A stretch of DNA of 64,000 bases from Argyresthia goedartella (GCA_949825045.1 OX463810.1:36776201-36840200), one strand, 5' to 3'; shown: positions 20,616 to 32,530, counted from the first letter of the stretch. Program-made: numbers and translations. The notes: generated from the sequence alone by a model not told the origin.

Positions 20616-21190
20616 AAGACACGTAAATTCAAAACCCGGTCTGGTTTAAAATTTGTCCATAGTTTACTAACTAACTAACTAGTTATGAACTAACGGTTTT
20701 GACAATCTTACGGTGACATATACATTCTTTCTGTCTGGTAAGCCTGATAACTCCCCAATAGGTTCACCTGGCTAACAGCCAATGACAGACCTTGTTAGTC
20801 AGCGACTGGCTTGGGAATGGACCATTGAGCTAAGTACGAGTAGTATGTAATATAACCAAGGCCAATTGTAAATTATTTGAAATAGAACAGTCTAAAGATG
20901 ATTCAACGATGCAGAAACAGATGTATTGCTGATCATTTTGTGCGATTTTACCGAATAAGAATATATTTTTTGCCTGTACAAACTAAGTTAACAGGAAAAA
21001 TAAAAATAAAAGTGGAACAAAGCATAACGAACAATGAATAAAATTGGTCATAAAGCTTTTACATCAACTACCATTTTACCATTTACAAAAAAGATTCGCG
21101 ACGTTATCATGCTTAACCATGATGATTACTGGTTCAACGTGGACGCAACCCCGTGTGAGACAATGTCGTCGCACTACAACGACAGACACC

Positions 21191-22394
21191 TGTCGTTGTG
21201 GTGCTGCGTGTTCCTGGGCCGACACTTCGGGGAGAGCCGTGTGCTGAGTGAGGGAGCCCACTTGTCGTTGTGGTGCTGCATGTTCCTGGGCCGACACTTC
21301 GGGGAGAGACGTGTGCTGAGTGAGGGAGCCCACCTGTCGTTGTGGTGCTGCATGTTCCTGGGCCGACACTTCGGGGAGAGCCGTGTGCTGAGTGAGGGAG
21401 CCCACCTGTCGTTGTGGTGCTGCATGTTCCTGGGCCGACACTTCGGGGAGAGACGTGTGCTGAGTGAGGGAGCCCACCTGTCGTTGTGGTGCTGCATGTT
21501 CCTGGGCCGACACTTCGGGGAGAGCCGTGTGCAGAGTGAGGGAGCCCACCTGTCGTTGTGGTGTTGCATGTTCCTGGGCCGACACTTCGGGGAGAGCCGT
21601 ATGCTGAGTGAGGGAGCCCACCTGTCGTTGTGGTGCTGCATGTTCCTGGGCCGACACTTCGGGGAGAGACGTGTGCTGAGTGAGGGAGCCCACCTGTAGT
21701 TGTGGTGCTGCATGTTCCTGGGCCGACACTTCGGGGAGAGCCGTGTGCTGAGTGAGGGACCCCACCTGTCGTTGTGGTGCTGCATGTTCCTGGGCCGACA
21801 CTTCGGGGAGAGACGTGTGCTGAGTGAGGGACCCCACCTGTCGTTGTGGTGCTGCATGTTCCTGGGCCGACACTTCGGGGAGAGCCGTGTGCTGAGTGAG
21901 GGACCCCACCTGTCGTTGTGGTGCTGCATATTCCTGGGCCGACACTTCGGGGAGAGCCGTGTGCTGAGTGAGGGAGCCCACCTGTCGTTGTGGTGCTGCA
22001 TGTTCCTGGGCCGACACTTCGGGGAGAGACGTGTGCTGAGTGAGGGACCCCACCTGTCGTTGTGGTGCTGCATGTTCCTGGGCCGACACTTCGGGGAGAG
22101 ACGTGTGCTGAGTGAGGGAGCCCACCTGTCGTTGTGGTGCTGCATGTTCCTGGGCCGACACTTCGGGGAGAGACGTGTGCTGAGTGAGGGAGCCCACCTG
22201 TCGTTGTGGTGCTGCATGTTCCAGGGCCGACACTTCGGGGAGAGACGTGTGCTGAGTGAGGGAGCCCACCTGTCGTTGTGGTGCTGCATGTTCCTGGGCC
22301 GACATTTCGGGGAGAGACGTGTGCTGAGTGAGGGAGCCCACCTGTCGTTGTGGTGCTGCATGTTCCTGGGCCGACACTTCGGGAAGAGGCGTGT
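21191..22394 (-). repeat. 72-bp minisatellite, 16 full units plus one partial
   Basis: Unit starts (tgtcgttg on the plus strand) fall exactly every 72 bases from 21191 to 22343. Units differ by a few substitutions only. On the minus strand each unit holds the last 40-odd bases of host exon C (CCGAAGTGTCGGCCCAGG... AACGACAG), the splice donor gtggg and 20 more bases that include ctccctcactcag, an acceptor-like sequence. Because 72 is a multiple of three, all three minus frames and one plus frame stay open for hundreds of codons. The frame that continues exon C repeats WAPSLSTRLSPKC and RPRNMQHHNDR. The left edge at 21170-21205 forms an inverted repeat (actacaacgacag / ctgtcgttgtggt). Confidence 0.95.
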
Positions 22395-22493
22395 GATGCG
22401 CTCGCCGACGTCCGAGCCCGGCGTGGAGTCGCCGGCCTCCGCCCGCAGCGCCGCCGCACTCATCTCGCGCCCACAATCAGGGTGAAGGGCGGT
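22342..22493 (-). CDS. Host gene exon C (152 bp, phase 0/2)
   Basis: A coding exon of the unidentified host gene at the upstream edge of the 72-bp array. A very good acceptor (ctgtctgtttcttcttcag) precedes ACCGCCCTTC. The frame gives TALHPDCGREMSAAALRAEA, then GDSTPGSDVGERITRLFPKC and RPRNMQHHND. The first donor, GACAG|gtgggc at 22341-22340, leaves phase 2 and joins exon D in frame as Arg. The same exon end and donor are repeated 16 more times downstream in the array, in register. Reading through the donor stays open to a stop near 21174 (429 codons from the internal Met). GC-rich. Which donor is used cannot be told from sequence. Function unknown. Confidence 0.7.
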
Positions 22494-22499
22494 CTGAAG

Positions 22500-25190
22500 A
22501 AGAAACAGACAGAAAGCCTGCGTAAGATAAATAAACGAAAAAGTTCTCGGGAAATATCAAGAGTTGCTTCAACTAGTTTTTGTAGGTCCAGTGAAGTTTC
22601 AAGTAGGTAGTTTCGGAAAGAGAGGCGAAAGGCGAAATGGTATCTTCGTAACGACGGTAAATATTTGCGTGTGTAAGCTTTGATCTCCATTCAAAGAGGA
22701 GTCAGTATCATTATCCATTTAACATTAGCCGTCCCTTGGTATGCGTTTGGTATCAACGTTTACTATGAACAGCAAAACAGTTGAGGAGGCCAGTAACGAT
22801 GTGCAGTCAACTAGTAGGCTTCAGCGTGCAGTGAACCGCGCCGCGCTGGCACGACTGTAACCGTTGCCAAACTATCCGATCGATACCGCATTAGTGCGGG
22901 GGCTGCGGGACTGGCGACCCAACTTTTATTGACGTGACACCTCAGATGGAGGAAACCCTTTCCTTTTTACTTAATATAATCCTCAACGCTAGAAACTTTC
23001 AAAGTTGCTAAGCAAAGTGTTTTTTTAAGAAATTTGATATGCCTATTGGATATCAACAGGTGGAAGATGCATTTGCAGTAGAGAAATCATATATTCACAT
23101 TTGTTTATTTAAGAAACGGGGCGAAATTAAGTTGTGAGCGCTTTATTATGTGTAAATCATCATAGCCTTTATGCCAAGCCAACCAACCTTTTAGTGTACA
23201 TAGACGACATGATGCTGGAATACTAAAATCAACTTGAAGCTAATAAAGCGGTTTCTGCGACATAGCAATTACTAGATCGCTGTTTCGCTAGCCCAAGCCG
23301 GAAGAAGGCGCTGAGACTTGGAACGCGGAGTCGACGACACATGCCACCAGTTTTCTGCTAATGGAAGATTTATACGAAGCGATTTTATTGCTTCTGACCC
23401 CGCGTAAAGGCAGCCAACCTTTTTGTTTCAGTCGGCGATTCGGGACGTGCATAACGCGAATGTAAATGAACCTCTGATATGCAAACCTCACTCTTGTGTT
23501 GAGCGTATGGAGAACTTAACGGATAAAAGTGGTTTTAACAACTACAAAAAGTTGGCATACTTCATTTATTTTATTTTATAAGATGGCGTCGGTAATGGCG
23601 TTTTTTAAATTATTCTTCTGAAATTGGATTCTTCAAAGCAGGCTATTTTCAAAATCCATGAAGAAATTTAAGAACATTGATTCTTTAAATCCAATTATCT
23701 CACAAAAGTGACTTTTTAGGGTACCTTATTTTTTGTTTAGATCCCGTCTACCCATATTTACCACATTCATCATGCGCCGAAAGAAAACAATGTAAGGGCC
23801 GCTTTAAACAACGCGATCTGTTGGATTTAAAAAAGTTTGCAGCACCGTACACGTCAGAGTTGTAAAACTTCAGTCTTCAGAATTAAAGGGCTAAAGGTTA
23901 GGTTAGGTTATGGATGAATTGGTCTGTATGGTCGAAAGACAGACCTTTTTAGATGGACGATGAATATAAAAAAAAAAAACATAAATTGGCACTTGTTTCG
24001 AACATAGTCCAAGTAAAAAACAAAAAACCGACTTCATACATAAGATCACGTTAAGAAATTAAATGACTCGTTGAGATTGATTTGCTAACGATTTCCCAGA
24101 ATGCACATTCGTAGTTGCAGAGCATTCAAAAATATTTGTACAAAAATTATTGCTGCGGTAGACCTATGAGATTACGCCGAAATAATTATACAAAAAATAA
24201 AATTTTAAGGACAGTGAAAATAAGTGAAATCGAATGATAATGATGATTCAAAACAAAAGAAATAAAATTAAAGGAATGCTTGTAACAAGAAAACCCTTAA
24301 AAAAAACGACACCCTATAAAGACCCATCAACTAAAAGAAGTAGCTTTGAGTTTTTTCGATCCTCCTAACAATTTACCATTAAAATATATAGGTCCAAAGC
24401 AAATATTCCAAATTAAAGTTACATGAATTAACAATACAGGGGACGAGTGACTTTAAATAAGAACCAGATATTACATGTCTATCAGATGCGTTTATAAAGT
24501 CAGATAATGAGGACATGATTAAACTAACTAACTATAAAATGGCGACCGCGTTTCCAAGTAACAAAAAAAAGAGGAGGTACTTGCGCTCTGGCTACAAAGT
24601 AAATTGAAACAAAAGAACTTCATTACATCAAAGATATTGCATTACACAAATTATAGGACAAAAAATAGAAAAATTCTTTGGAAAACGTCAGACCATGTTT
24701 TTCACTTTATACAAAAGCGAACAGGTAATATTAGTAGATTAGATTAGTAGATTTAAATATAAATATTCAGGAAAATAACATTTACACCACGAGACTGATT
24801 AAAATTATAAACAGCCATAATATTAAGGCATTCGTCAGGATGCCAACAAAGGAACGGTCGTGTCTTGATCAAATTTACAGAAAAACTAAAGATGCAAAAG
24901 GAAATTTGCCATTCGCCCGCATTATCAGATCTCGTCACGGCGCAAATGGTGAGATTTAAACTTAAATCAAGAGACTTTCCGGTGAAGTCATGGCACATTA
25001 TGAAAAAAAGCTTCCGTGAAGACAACATGAGAAAGAGCTATTTTGTAATGCTATAACAAACATGTTATTTAAAGAAGTAGGTATATGAAGAAGCTTAAAA
25101 GCTATCAAAGATGACAATAATGACATATTAACAAACCCACTTGACACAGACACTATATTTCATCTAATAAGTATTTAATTAATTTGACAA
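22500..25190. other. Intron-like, no gene seen
   Basis: AT-rich DNA. A block at 23281-23470 translates on the minus strand to a phrase I associate with a common moth repeat (WLPLRGVRSNKIASYKSSIS, then LVACVVDSAFQVSAPSSG), so it is probably a dispersed element rather than a gene. ggttaggttaggtta occurs at 23894-23910. 24015-24050 has the widespread 'aaaaaaccgacttcatac' motif. Confidence 0.45.
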
Positions 25191-25199
25191 GCAAAACTT

Positions 25200-25459
25200 C
25201 GTTGCCGTTATCAATATCGAGCAAAAACGAGCAAAAAAAATATCACTTTTGGTGTATGGGAGCCCCCCTTGAATATTTATTTTATTTTAATTTAATTCTG
25301 TATTTTTCAAGTGCCTATCTAACTAAATATTCTGTGAATGTTTCAAGTGTCTAGCTATCACAGCCTGGTGACAGACGGATAGACAGCGGAGGCTTAGTAA
25401 TGGGGTCCCGTTTAGAACCCTTCGGGTACGGAACCCTTCGGTTACGGAACCCTAAAAAA
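25200..25459 (+). repeat. Dispersed repeat C, copy 1
   Basis: Member of a family with seven copies in this window. Landmarks in order: 'tgtatgggagcccccttgaa', 'ctgtgaatgtttcaagtgtc', 'cctggtgacagacgg', 'ggcttagtaatggggtccc', and the closing 'gggtacggaaccctaaaaa'. The 5' part is diverged here. Non-coding. Confidence 0.8.
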
Positions 25460-25893
25460 CTAGTGACTTACAAGTCTTACTTTCTCAATTTTGAATTGAA
25501 TATTATTTCTATGGCTACAACAGCGAAATTTTGATGCACTATGTTCTTGCACTAATGTTCATGTTAGGTGTGCATTTAAATCTGACTTTACTATTATTTA
25601 TATGCTGTATAAATTTAGCTGAATAAGGATCTAATCATATTAATAACAACTCATATGTATCCTTATTTCATAAGCAAATTAAAGAATCTTGAATCTTAAT
25701 AAGTTTTACTTCAAAAAGCCGGCTCTCAAAGTAGCCCATTCTAATCCATAATACAGGAGATGGAGAAGAGACAGTGGTGGAATCTTTGTCTCAATTCTCA
25801 AAGCGTCAAAACAAACTAACTAACGAACTAACTAAACTGACAACATGAAGCAGACAGCTTTTGTGTGGTAGCCATAGATTCGTTTTCAAACTC

Positions 25894-26307
25894 GTTTTTT
25901 AGGGTTCCGTACCCAACGGGTAAGAACGGAACCCTATAACTAAGACTTCGCTGTCCGTCCGTCCGTCCGTCCGTCCGTCTGTCACCAGGCTGTATCTCAA
26001 GAACCTAGCTAGCTAGAGAGTTGAAATTTTCACAGATTGTGTATTTCTGTTGCCGCTATAACAACAAATTCTAAAAAACAGGATAAAATAAATATTTAAG
26101 GGGGCTCCCATACAAGAATACCACATACAAACTTATGGATGCACCTGGTTACGTACATGGAGTGTGAAAGTAACCGCACCAATAACTTTGTAAACAATAT
26201 TTTGCTGTGTAAAATCCAAACTATTCACTCCACACCATCGCTTCCATTGAACGGTGGTACGGAACCCTTCGTGCGCGATTTAGACTCGCACTTGACCGGT
26301 TTTTTAA
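25894..26307 (-). repeat. Dispersed repeat C, copy 2, with CCGT microsatellite
   Basis: A full-length copy in reverse. It starts ttttttagggttccgtaccc, has (GTCC)5-like repeats at 25957-25981 and 'gtcaccaggctgta', and ends at the head 'gcactcgcacttgaccggttttt' region (26280-26307). Shows that the family's head is 'aaaaaccggtcaagtgcgag'. Confidence 0.85.
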
Positions 26308-27734
26308 TAACCCTTTAAGTGTTCCTCCGGCCTACGGATGATTTATTTTTATTGTATTACCATGGCATAAAGTACAAAATCGCGATCCCTCATTTAAACT
26401 CGCTGGAAAACGTTGCTTGTGTCTGGGTGTTTTCTTGCTCGAGTCTCATTACGTCTTAATACGAGGTGGAAAAAAACTTTGTATAACACGAAGAAAAGTG
26501 CCATCACGGAATTTAATTATATCCTTCACACGAGCGCCACTTGAATTCCAGCAGGACAGAAGAAAAAGACGCACAGGTACTTGTTCTACAACATCCTTGC
26601 AGCTTCTCGGAAAATTGCTCGCTTTAGAAGTTAACAAAAAACAGACTTGTATTCTGAGCTTGTGCTTTCTAAGATTCCAAAATTCTAAGGAGCAATATTC
26701 CAGAAAGGAATTTTCCAAAATATTTATAATATTGATAAATAAACACACAGTGCCAACCTTTTAAACAAAAAAAGCTGCCATGAGCCAGTTAAGATCACAG
26801 ATCGCAAGTACATTTACATAAATCAAATGCTAAATAACAATACATATTTATTTCTCGTTCAACGCTAGAAAGCTTTTAGTGTGACGACGAGTCGGGACCT
26901 GCCAACTAATGACAAAATTTCGCTTATTTCATTTCCATGACAATAATGAAACATTTCAACCCTTTCACGGTAACACGGTTTCTGAACGAGCGCGATTCCG
27001 GAACTCGATCTAGAAAGAATTTAATTTGGCGTAATATTAACTAATTGAAAGTCCGCAGATGACAAGGTCTTGACCCGGGACCTAGTCCACCGTGACGTTT
27101 TGCCAATTAGCGAGTTTCCTTTCTACACGGCCGTAGATATTTTAATGAATTATGTGAAAGAATGGTCGCCACTCGATTCAGGACTGCAATTAAAACCCTA
27201 TTTAAGAAATAGCCCGTGAAAACCCCGTTGCAAAGCATTCTCCTGAAGCATTCTTCTGTTAGTGTAATCACTGCTCTATCACAAAATGGAAGTGGAATGC
27301 GGAGTGTTACGTGATATTTCATAAGAATGAAAGCGGCGACACTATGTATATTTTGTATTTAAATAAATAATTTCTGAGATAATACGCGGAATGGATGAAA
27401 TGAAAACCGCCTTTGTTGAAAATGTAGTAAGAATTCAAATTACTGCTTCAAGAAAAGTTAATAAAGAGGAAAGTAAATAATGCCGAGATGAGAAATTCTA
27501 CAGAAAAATAAAATTAAGCTCACTTGAACAAACCAAGGGAGACTTATAGGTCTCAACATAGGCTTAAAATTAAATGAACTCATGTATTACTTAAGAAAAT
27601 TAAATAATCTTAGGTTTCTTATGGAGTTCTGTAATATGAAGATGTGTTTGTAACCATTGAATATATAAGAAACTATCTGATTGCTTACAGCTCTTTCCAC
27701 AATGCGTGATATAATCCAGTCAAGTTGTTTTTTT
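26308..27734. other. Intron-like, no gene seen
   Basis: AT-rich DNA without splice-flanked reading frames I could support. The open frames at 26417-26764 (plus) and 26449-26748 (minus) overlap each other and show no known motif. Confidence 0.4.
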
Positions 27735-28010
27735 ACCGGGAAAGTTCTGGGTTAGTGTTGATACTTTCTTTATTATGTGTTTTTGAGTTACTGAATCGAA
27801 TTCAGGATCTGAGGTTTGCTTACAAAATTTCGGTTGATAAAAATGAATGTAAAGTGAAAAATCTCGGTTTTTTGCCAGTTTCAGCTTAAAACTCGGAAAC
27901 TATCAACATTCCGTAAAACACCTTCTTACAAAAATTAAAGTTCTTACAATTCCTCACAAACGTCACCCTTTACTTTTTTTCTCAAGAACCGTTCGGTTTC
28001 AAGGGCAAGT
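27735..28010 (+). repeat. Left arm of a long inverted repeat
   Basis: Diverged inverse of 30755-31015. Matching blocks include 'cgggaaagtt(c/t)tgg(g/t)ttag', 'atcgaattcag(ga)', 'ggtttgct(t/a)acaaaatttcg', 'ttgataaaaatg', 'aactcggaaa(c/a)tatcaac' and 'aagaaccgttcggtttcaag'. The arms are about 270 bases and 2.7 kb apart. They may be long terminal inverted repeats of a decayed DNA transposon. Confidence 0.65.
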
Positions 28011-28098
28011 TGAAAATTGGCATATTTCGGCGGTCTCAGCCAAACCCACTTTTTCAACTCCAGGACATGCACATCTTGAACACTACAATGCCATCTGC

Positions 28099-29000
28099 CT
28101 AATGTGAGCGTTTTACCACCCAAGGACTCTGCACTAATCGTAGGAGTGAGAAACTATGGTGTGGAATCTGGAGCGATAAATGTTTTCCTGCAATTGCCCA
28201 ATTCCTTATCAGGCTGCTCTTATAGAGATGAGCTATCTCTATAAGAGATCTATCAATTACAACTTCAGCGTCAGATGATGACGATGACGATGGCGCGGAC
28301 CCCTTGGAGAGAACCACGGGCATGGTATTAGAGTCCTTTGATATATATTTTAGCTGCTTCAATAAGTTCGTCATAATATAAGAAATGTCAGCACTATTGA
28401 TCTGAGAAAAGTATCATTGCCATCTTGTGTGGAGATGTCTTCCCAATCGTGCAAATAGTGCAAGACACCTACTAATAGGAGACGCTTTTGGTTGATACGA
28501 CTTCTCAAGTTCATCGCAAGATTCAAGCTCACTGAACGCTGTTTTGTTCATCAAGTTTCTTGATGTTGAATTTTAATATTGTATCAGCTGTGTGAAGAGC
28601 TGCTTAAGGTCGGCACAAGGATAGAACAGCGAGTTTGACATCATACAAAATTTCAGACAGAGTTCGAATTTCGTCTCAGTAAAAAATATATCTCAGATTT
28701 CCAATCTAACAGGGCTTCAAAGACTTAGTTTTTTATCTTCAAAACACTCCGATCATATCGGGCATGCTTGACCATCACGTGCAATAATCTTGTTGCAGTT
28801 GCATGTTTTTTTGTGTTCCCGCAAATTCCGCAATACATCAGCTTTTCGGGGAGAATTCCAAATAGATTTTATCAATTCTTAAACTTATGTGATTATCTCC
28901 CTGTATAAATCTGGATTTGCTGGAACGGCTTGGGTCTCAAATTCTAGACTTCCAATGAAATCTTCTTCTGCTCGATCGTCCTCGCTATCACTTTCTTTAG
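28099..29000 (-). pseudogene. Decayed coding remnant, unidentified
   Basis: Between the arms of the long inverted repeat the minus strand keeps several short open stretches separated by stops: SDSEDDRAEEDFIGSLEFET near 28960, ELIKSIWNSPRKADVLRNLR near 28830, NKTAFSELESCDELEKSYQP near 28520, and KDSNTMPVVLSKGSAPSSSS near 28290. Acidic and serine-rich runs are visible. No catalytic motif could be recognised. Most simply it is the dead transposase or accessory gene of the element bounded by the inverted repeats, but a host-gene fragment is possible. A 13-bp palindrome (ctcttatagagat / atctctataagag) lies at 28208-28238. Confidence 0.35.
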
Positions 29001-29457
29001 TCTTTCAACACCGGGTTTGAAAAATCGATAAGTTTTGTCCGGTTTGTGCGGAAAACCGGGTTTGCAAGCCCTACTTTGGACCCTGCACCGATACTCCTAT
29101 ATATTTCTTGCAAATGTAAAACAGGGTGCCAACGCAATGCAGGAAGGCGGGCCTCCTTGTTCCCCAATCTACACATCATGCGAAGGACTGTGTGAAAATG
29201 TTGAGCCCCCCGGAAGACGGCACTGACACAGACGTAGAATAGCCTGAAGATAGAGACAGAGATGCCTACACGATATTGAAGGTATGTTTAATCGCACAAT
29301 ATATTATTCACACCTTTCATTCGGAAAAGTAAGTTTTGCTCCACGACGAGAGGGAGCAAAATGCTACTTTTCTGTTCAAGCTACTTTTTTAATTTATTCA
29401 TTGGCATGTAGCATTTATGCAATGTGCCAATAGAACACAGGGCTTAATGAAATAATC

Positions 29458-30050
29458 GATTGTAATTAAATCGTAATGGATTAAAAACGAACACGTTTCA
29501 AGTTTCAACTTTAACAACGTTATATGAAAATTTATGAATTTTTCGTAATATTTAAAAAAAACTCATTAAATTATGTGTTTTACTGAAATCAAAAGTTATT
29601 GTGATATAATGAATATTGATATCCGATACCATTGTAATAATCGATTCGATAATTTTTACACATTGGTAAAAGTAGCACAGGAATATTTTATTTGTGGTGA
29701 CTTTTCCCTAATCCTTCACAATCCGCCATTATAAAAAAAAATATTTCGTTGTTCGATTACTGTAAAAGTGTTGAAAGTATAATTCAAAGTATAGTTATTT
29801 AATTATTTTTAGAGCATTATATTTCAATTTTCCTCATAGTCGGTGTGAAAAATTGTATGTGTCACTCAGGAGCAAAATTATTTTCGTCTTGGGCGTCAAC
29901 GCTTGAAATCTTCGTTACGCTCCGGATTCTGACTTAGAATCCTGAGCGTAGCGAGGGATTCTATCGTAGAAGCCTTCGCTTCACTCTGGGTTCAATGTAC
30001 CGCCCTCGCCGTAAATACATCATTTTGCACCCTTGTGACACAAATAACTA
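29458..30050 (+). repeat. Dispersed repeat D, copy 1
   Basis: A direct repeat with 34047-34556. Shared landmarks are 'attgatatc(c/t)gatac', 'ttttacacattggtaaaagta', 'aatccttcacaatccgccat', 'tgtgtcactcagga', 'gggcgt(c/t)aacgcttga' and 'accgccctcgccgtaaatac'. This copy contains an extra hairpin (cgttacgctccggattct / agaatcctgagcgtagcg, 29913-29954). Non-coding. Confidence 0.75.
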
Positions 30051-30457
30051 TTGCAATCCTTCACCTCTCCTTGAGATATGATCACAAGTCGTTGTTTTCT
30101 CACCACCTCTTTTATATTCCAGAAGAACGAACCCCGATGCTGTTGATGGAACGACCAGAACATGGGCCAGGACCTGCTGCCAATGAAGAACCTTAGCCAG
30201 GACCTTCTTAACGACAACGGCTCATATAATTTTTATATACACGTAAATATAATAGTTAATATTGACGGATATATAATTTATCATCATATGTATGTATCAT
30301 AGTAATTTTTTTAAGGTTTTTAGTTCAAATCTTAACTTTTTAAACTCTGAATTTGTATAATTTCGGTTTCAAAAATATTTGATAAAAAAACTAATTATCT
30401 TTGGAAAATATTAAACTGCATATAAAAATACTGATTAGCACAGCAAAAAAAGGGCAA

Positions 30458-30534
30458 AATACTGCGGTAGCTTAGGTGAAGGGTAAAGGGGGTGAGCGAA
30501 GCCCCCTTTATCCTTCGTGTTAGGTTGGACATAC
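30458..30534 (+). repeat. Dispersed repeat B, copy 2
   Basis: Matches 20522-20615 in 'actgcggtagcttaggtgaag' and 'cttcgtgttaggttggacat'. The middle 'agggggtgagcgaagccccct' can fold back on itself. Confidence 0.6.
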
Positions 30535-30754
30535 TCATTAAATATTTAAAACATAAAAAGGTTTTTGTTGATCCTTTTCTGCGGTGCAAATCAGTATTTT
30601 TGATGTGCGATTAAATACCAGCCATTATCTTTGATTTTTGATCTTTGCCTTTTCATTAACGATGTAAATAAGGCATGTGCAAGGGAGAAATTTACTAACT
30701 GATAGCATTTTAATAAAGAGGTAAAGTTATGAAGTTGAAAATGTAGGTTTTGCA

Positions 30755-31015
30755 GACCGCGCTTGAAACCGAACGGTTCTTGGGAAAAAAAGATTTGTAG
30801 GGAACTTTAAGAACTTTACGAATAGTTGATATTTTCCGAGTTTTGGAGCAACCTAAAAACTGGAAAAAAACCTACACTTTTAATTTTTCTGCATTTTTAT
30901 CAATTTTGCTTCTCGAAATTTTGTTAGCAAACCATAGATTCGAATTCAGCACTCCAAAAAACATAAAAAATGGAAAATTTCAGGACTAAACCAAAACTTT
31001 CCCGCTAGGGCCCTT
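30755..31015 (-). repeat. Right arm of the long inverted repeat
   Basis: Inverse counterpart of 27735-28010, ending 'aactttcccgctagggccct'. Confidence 0.65.
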
Positions 31016-32240
31016 TGAGAGAGAAATTGACTGAACTAATATGAGTCAAACAGATCTCCTCTTCTCCGACGTCTGTAGTTCTCCTGCATAAAGTAAAGAA
31101 GCTACAAGCTACTAAAGCTCTACCTTAATATTTGTCGCTACAAACACTTACTGCAGCAAATACACATATATCAGGTTCCTGTAAAGTAGGAATTCTCGAA
31201 GGTACGGCCTAAGGACAAACAAGGGAGCAAGTTCACAAAATTGAACCAACTCGGTTCACATTAGCATGTAGCGCCAAACTCTTCTTGTAACCTCTGCGGG
31301 AAACTTTAGCAAGGAATCTAACAACATTAACAAGAATCTTAATTACTTTTTATAAATATGTAAAGGGAACCGAGGAATTGTATGTAAATTTATTAAGCAA
31401 AAAATGTCTTACAAACCCGTTGGAAGCATCCTGGCCGTTTTCTCAAACCTGAAACAAGAAAAAGATTTTGGGTTTAGCAAACTTATAATTCTCTTTTCTA
31501 ACAGGCTTTAAAGATGCCCCCATGTTCCTCAACATCGTTACTCAACAGCGAACAGCATTATTTTAAATTGAAATCACGTAATTCTGACCTATAATTGTGT
31601 TACTGTGGGACCTCCATTGCATGTTTATGCTTTGCTATCCATTTCGGTTGAAATTCCACCACCAATTTGGTTCTGGTAAGTTTCGCATTATATTTTCGAT
31701 TGCTCTCCACCACGTTCGTTATTTATGTGAATAATTCGAAACTATAAAAGCGTATCGAAATCAGTCTCGTTTATTATTTATTTTAGTCTTTGCAGATCAA
31801 AACACACCTCTGCTTCATTTCCAACTCAGTAGTTAGGTATTTCATAACAGCTTCTTACAACTGTAAATTGTCTTTCATAGTTTAATTATATGGTATTTGT
31901 ATTGCCATCTCCCGGTGGAATATGCCGTCTAGTCCATTTAATTAAAACACAAGGAGTGTCTTCCGTCACAAACGATTATTTCTTAAAGCGGCATTTACCC
32001 AATCCGTCCGCAAGTCGACGCATGGAACAGTCAATGACTCAGAACGCCGCCGATTTGGCCGCCAGATGGGCCACCGCCACCCACACGACCCACACATTGA
32101 GTATATTTATAGGGTAAATGCGCCTAGTATCGCACACATCGAACCTTATCCTCAGAATCTACAAATCATGACGTTTCACACGTAAAGGTTGATTACTTAC
32201 TAGAAAGGCACATTATTGTAAAATGACGCGTAAAAATATA
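31016..32240. other. Intron-like, no gene except the candidate micro-exon
   Basis: AT-rich. A 75-codon plus frame at 31890-32117 lacks known motifs and splice support. Confidence 0.4.
31413..31448 (-). other. Candidate micro-exon (32 or 36 bp)
   Basis: On the minus strand a strong acceptor (aaatctttttcttgtttcag) is followed by GTTTGAGAAAACGGCCAGG. Two donors are possible: CGG|gtttgt after 32 bases, or TTT|gtaaga after 36. With 32 bases, the exon takes phase 1 from exon B and delivers phase 0 to exon C, exactly what those two exons need, but the stronger donor would not. The peptide would be about 11 residues. Weak evidence. Confidence 0.3.
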
Positions 32241-32242
32241 GA

Positions 32243-32350
32243 TAAATGTAGCCCATTAATGTCCTCACCGAAGGGGAACAGGCCTTTACCCGGATACGAG
32301 TAAGATGAAGCCATACTCTACCACGCTGGCTCAGTGCGGGTTGATGGAGG
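32243..32350 (+). repeat. Dispersed repeat E, copy 1
   Basis: Shares 'ataaatgtagccca', 'ccgaaggggaacaggccttt', 'ggatacgagt' and 'accacgctggctcagtgcg' with 61910-62020. A common type of moth repeat whose origin I cannot name. Confidence 0.6.
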
Positions 32351-32456
32351 GGTATTACGACCCTGCCACGTAGCGATAGTAGCCGGGACCTGCAACTTAA
32401 CGTGTCATCCGAAACTCTGAACATCCGATAATGTACTTAAGATAAATTAATTATCT

Positions 32457-32530
32457 CTGGTCATGATTTGAACCTGCATCTCCTGTGTGAGAAGCAAGCG
32501 TGAAACCCCTTAGATCACGTAGCTCATTTT
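32457..32530 (-). mobile_element. tRNA-like SINE head
   Basis: The minus strand reads TGAGCTACGTGATCTAAGGG (A-box region), TTCTCACACAGGAGATGC and GGTTCAAATC (B box). Folding as a full tRNA is not possible by eye, so a SINE head is more likely than a tRNA gene. Confidence 0.55.

Noticed and set aside
21034..22485. Long plus-strand and two further minus-strand open frames across the 72-bp array
   Set aside because: They are open only because a 72-base period has no stop in those frames. Only the minus frame continuous with exon C has splice support.
23288..23491. 67-codon minus-strand frame
   Set aside because: The translation resembles a phrase seen in dispersed moth repeats; no splice sites or start context to support a gene.
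26417..26764. 115-codon plus and 99-codon minus frames
   Set aside because: They overlap on opposite strands, have no motif and no exon signals.
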